From: Pseudomonadota bacterium
GTDB lineage: Bacteria > Pseudomonadota > Gammaproteobacteria > Burkholderiales > Thiobacillaceae
Direction of reading: 5' to 3'
DNA length: 64,000 nt
NCBI GenBank assembly: GCA_021820845.1
Contig: JAKADC010000009.1
Span: forward strand, 58,288-122,287
Under the pieces are notes generated by a model. The model did no database searches. It saw nothing but the letters and a program-made list of their open reading frames with translations, and was not told where the DNA came from. Numbering within the stretch: position 1 is the stretch's first letter; every line of letters begins with the position of its first letter. Position numbers and translations under genes: made by a program. This document shows, piece after piece, positions 63,833 through 64,000 of this stretch.

Positions 63833-64000
63833 TCAATACATCTTGGGGGGGAGTTGCTGGCTGCGCAGGCGCTTGCTCTGGCGCTTGACCGCGGCGGCGA
63901 GCTTGCGCTTGCGCTCGGCGGTGGGCTTCTCGTAGAACTCGCGGGCGCGCAGTTCGGTCAAGAGGCCGACTTTTTCGATTGAACGCTTGAAGCGGCGCAA
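63833..64000 (-). CDS. rpsU: 30S ribosomal protein S21 (partial, N-terminus beyond window)
   Basis: The last 55 residues of S21, starting [19 protein letters not shown] and ending QRSKRLRSQ-like [12 protein letters not shown]. The usual length is about 70, so roughly 15 residues lie outside the window. The basic composition and [18 protein letters not shown] block are typical. It is the first gene of rpsU-yqeY-dnaG-rpoD, 27 bases before yqeY. Confidence 0.95.
   Translation of the reverse strand: MRRFKRSIEKVGLLTELRAREFYEKPTAERKRKLAAAVKRQSKRLRSQQLPPKMY

Overview
The window is a GC-rich, gene-dense stretch of core bacterial chromosome. It probably comes from a chemolithoautotrophic betaproteobacterium of the Thiobacillus/Nitrosomonadales kind. 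That placement is inferred from an octameric-type phosphoribulokinase (Calvin cycle), a proteobacterial-type glutamate-cysteine ligase, type IV pilus retraction ATPases, a gamma-type carbonic anhydrase-like protein, RNase G, SlmA, the rpsU-yqeY-dnaG-rpoD order and the codon use. No prophage, insertion sequence, CRISPR array or rRNA operon was seen. Both ends cut a gene: uvrD on the left and rpsU on the right.

Layout. 1-4 kb: uvrD (partial), a MoaD/ThiS-like protein without a terminal Gly-Gly, phosphoribulokinase and a secreted GlcG/HbpS protein. 4-13.8 kb: a tightly overlapped plus-strand operon leuS-lptE-holA-proA-nadD-rsfS-rlmH-maf, then rng behind a nested inverted repeat, then an AlkA-type glycosylase. 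13.8-19.5 kb (minus): a TauE/SafE exporter and a branched-chain amino-acid ABC importer in which the LivM permease and LivG ATPase are fused. 19.5-30.2 kb: xth, a DUF4124-glutaredoxin protein, prlC, a gamma-carbonic-anhydrase-like protein, two TlpA-like thioredoxins, small lipoproteins, ettA, a NYN-type nuclease, hemJ and rlmL. 30.3-39.3 kb: pilU and pilT divergent from yggS-proC-yggT-yggU and a dynamin-like GTPase; then a regulatory PTS (EIIA-Man, HPr, EI). 39.4-43.1 kb: the gshA-gshB-apbE operon and trmL.

43.1-57.6 kb is the most interesting part. The order trmL ... gpsA-secB-grxC-rhodanese ... gpmI-envC matches, from memory, the E. coli order trmL-cysE-gpsA-secB-grxC-yibN-gpmM-envC. Here cysE is absent and the junction between the YibN-like rhodanese and gpmI is occupied by arsR, tolC, an adaptor gene, an RND pump gene and a DUF2892 gene; a zinc-finger thioredoxin gene is also added. 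The ArsR protein has two cysteines exactly 66 residues apart (C37, C103), the spacing of the persulfide-sensing BigR/SqrR regulators. AT-rich sequences sharing the blocks TATATTA and AAATAATT lie at the tolC promoter and between arsR and gpmI. I read this as a sulfur- or redox-controlled RND efflux cassette inserted into an ancestral gene cluster and transcribed into thiol-handling genes.

57.6-64 kb: an unrecognised 131-aa protein, a MoeB/ThiF-family adenylyltransferase, slmA, a CAU-anticodon tRNA (probably the lysidine-modified Ile2 species), rpoD, dnaG, yqeY and the end of rpsU. All calls come from reading the sequence and from remembered family knowledge; no searches were run.
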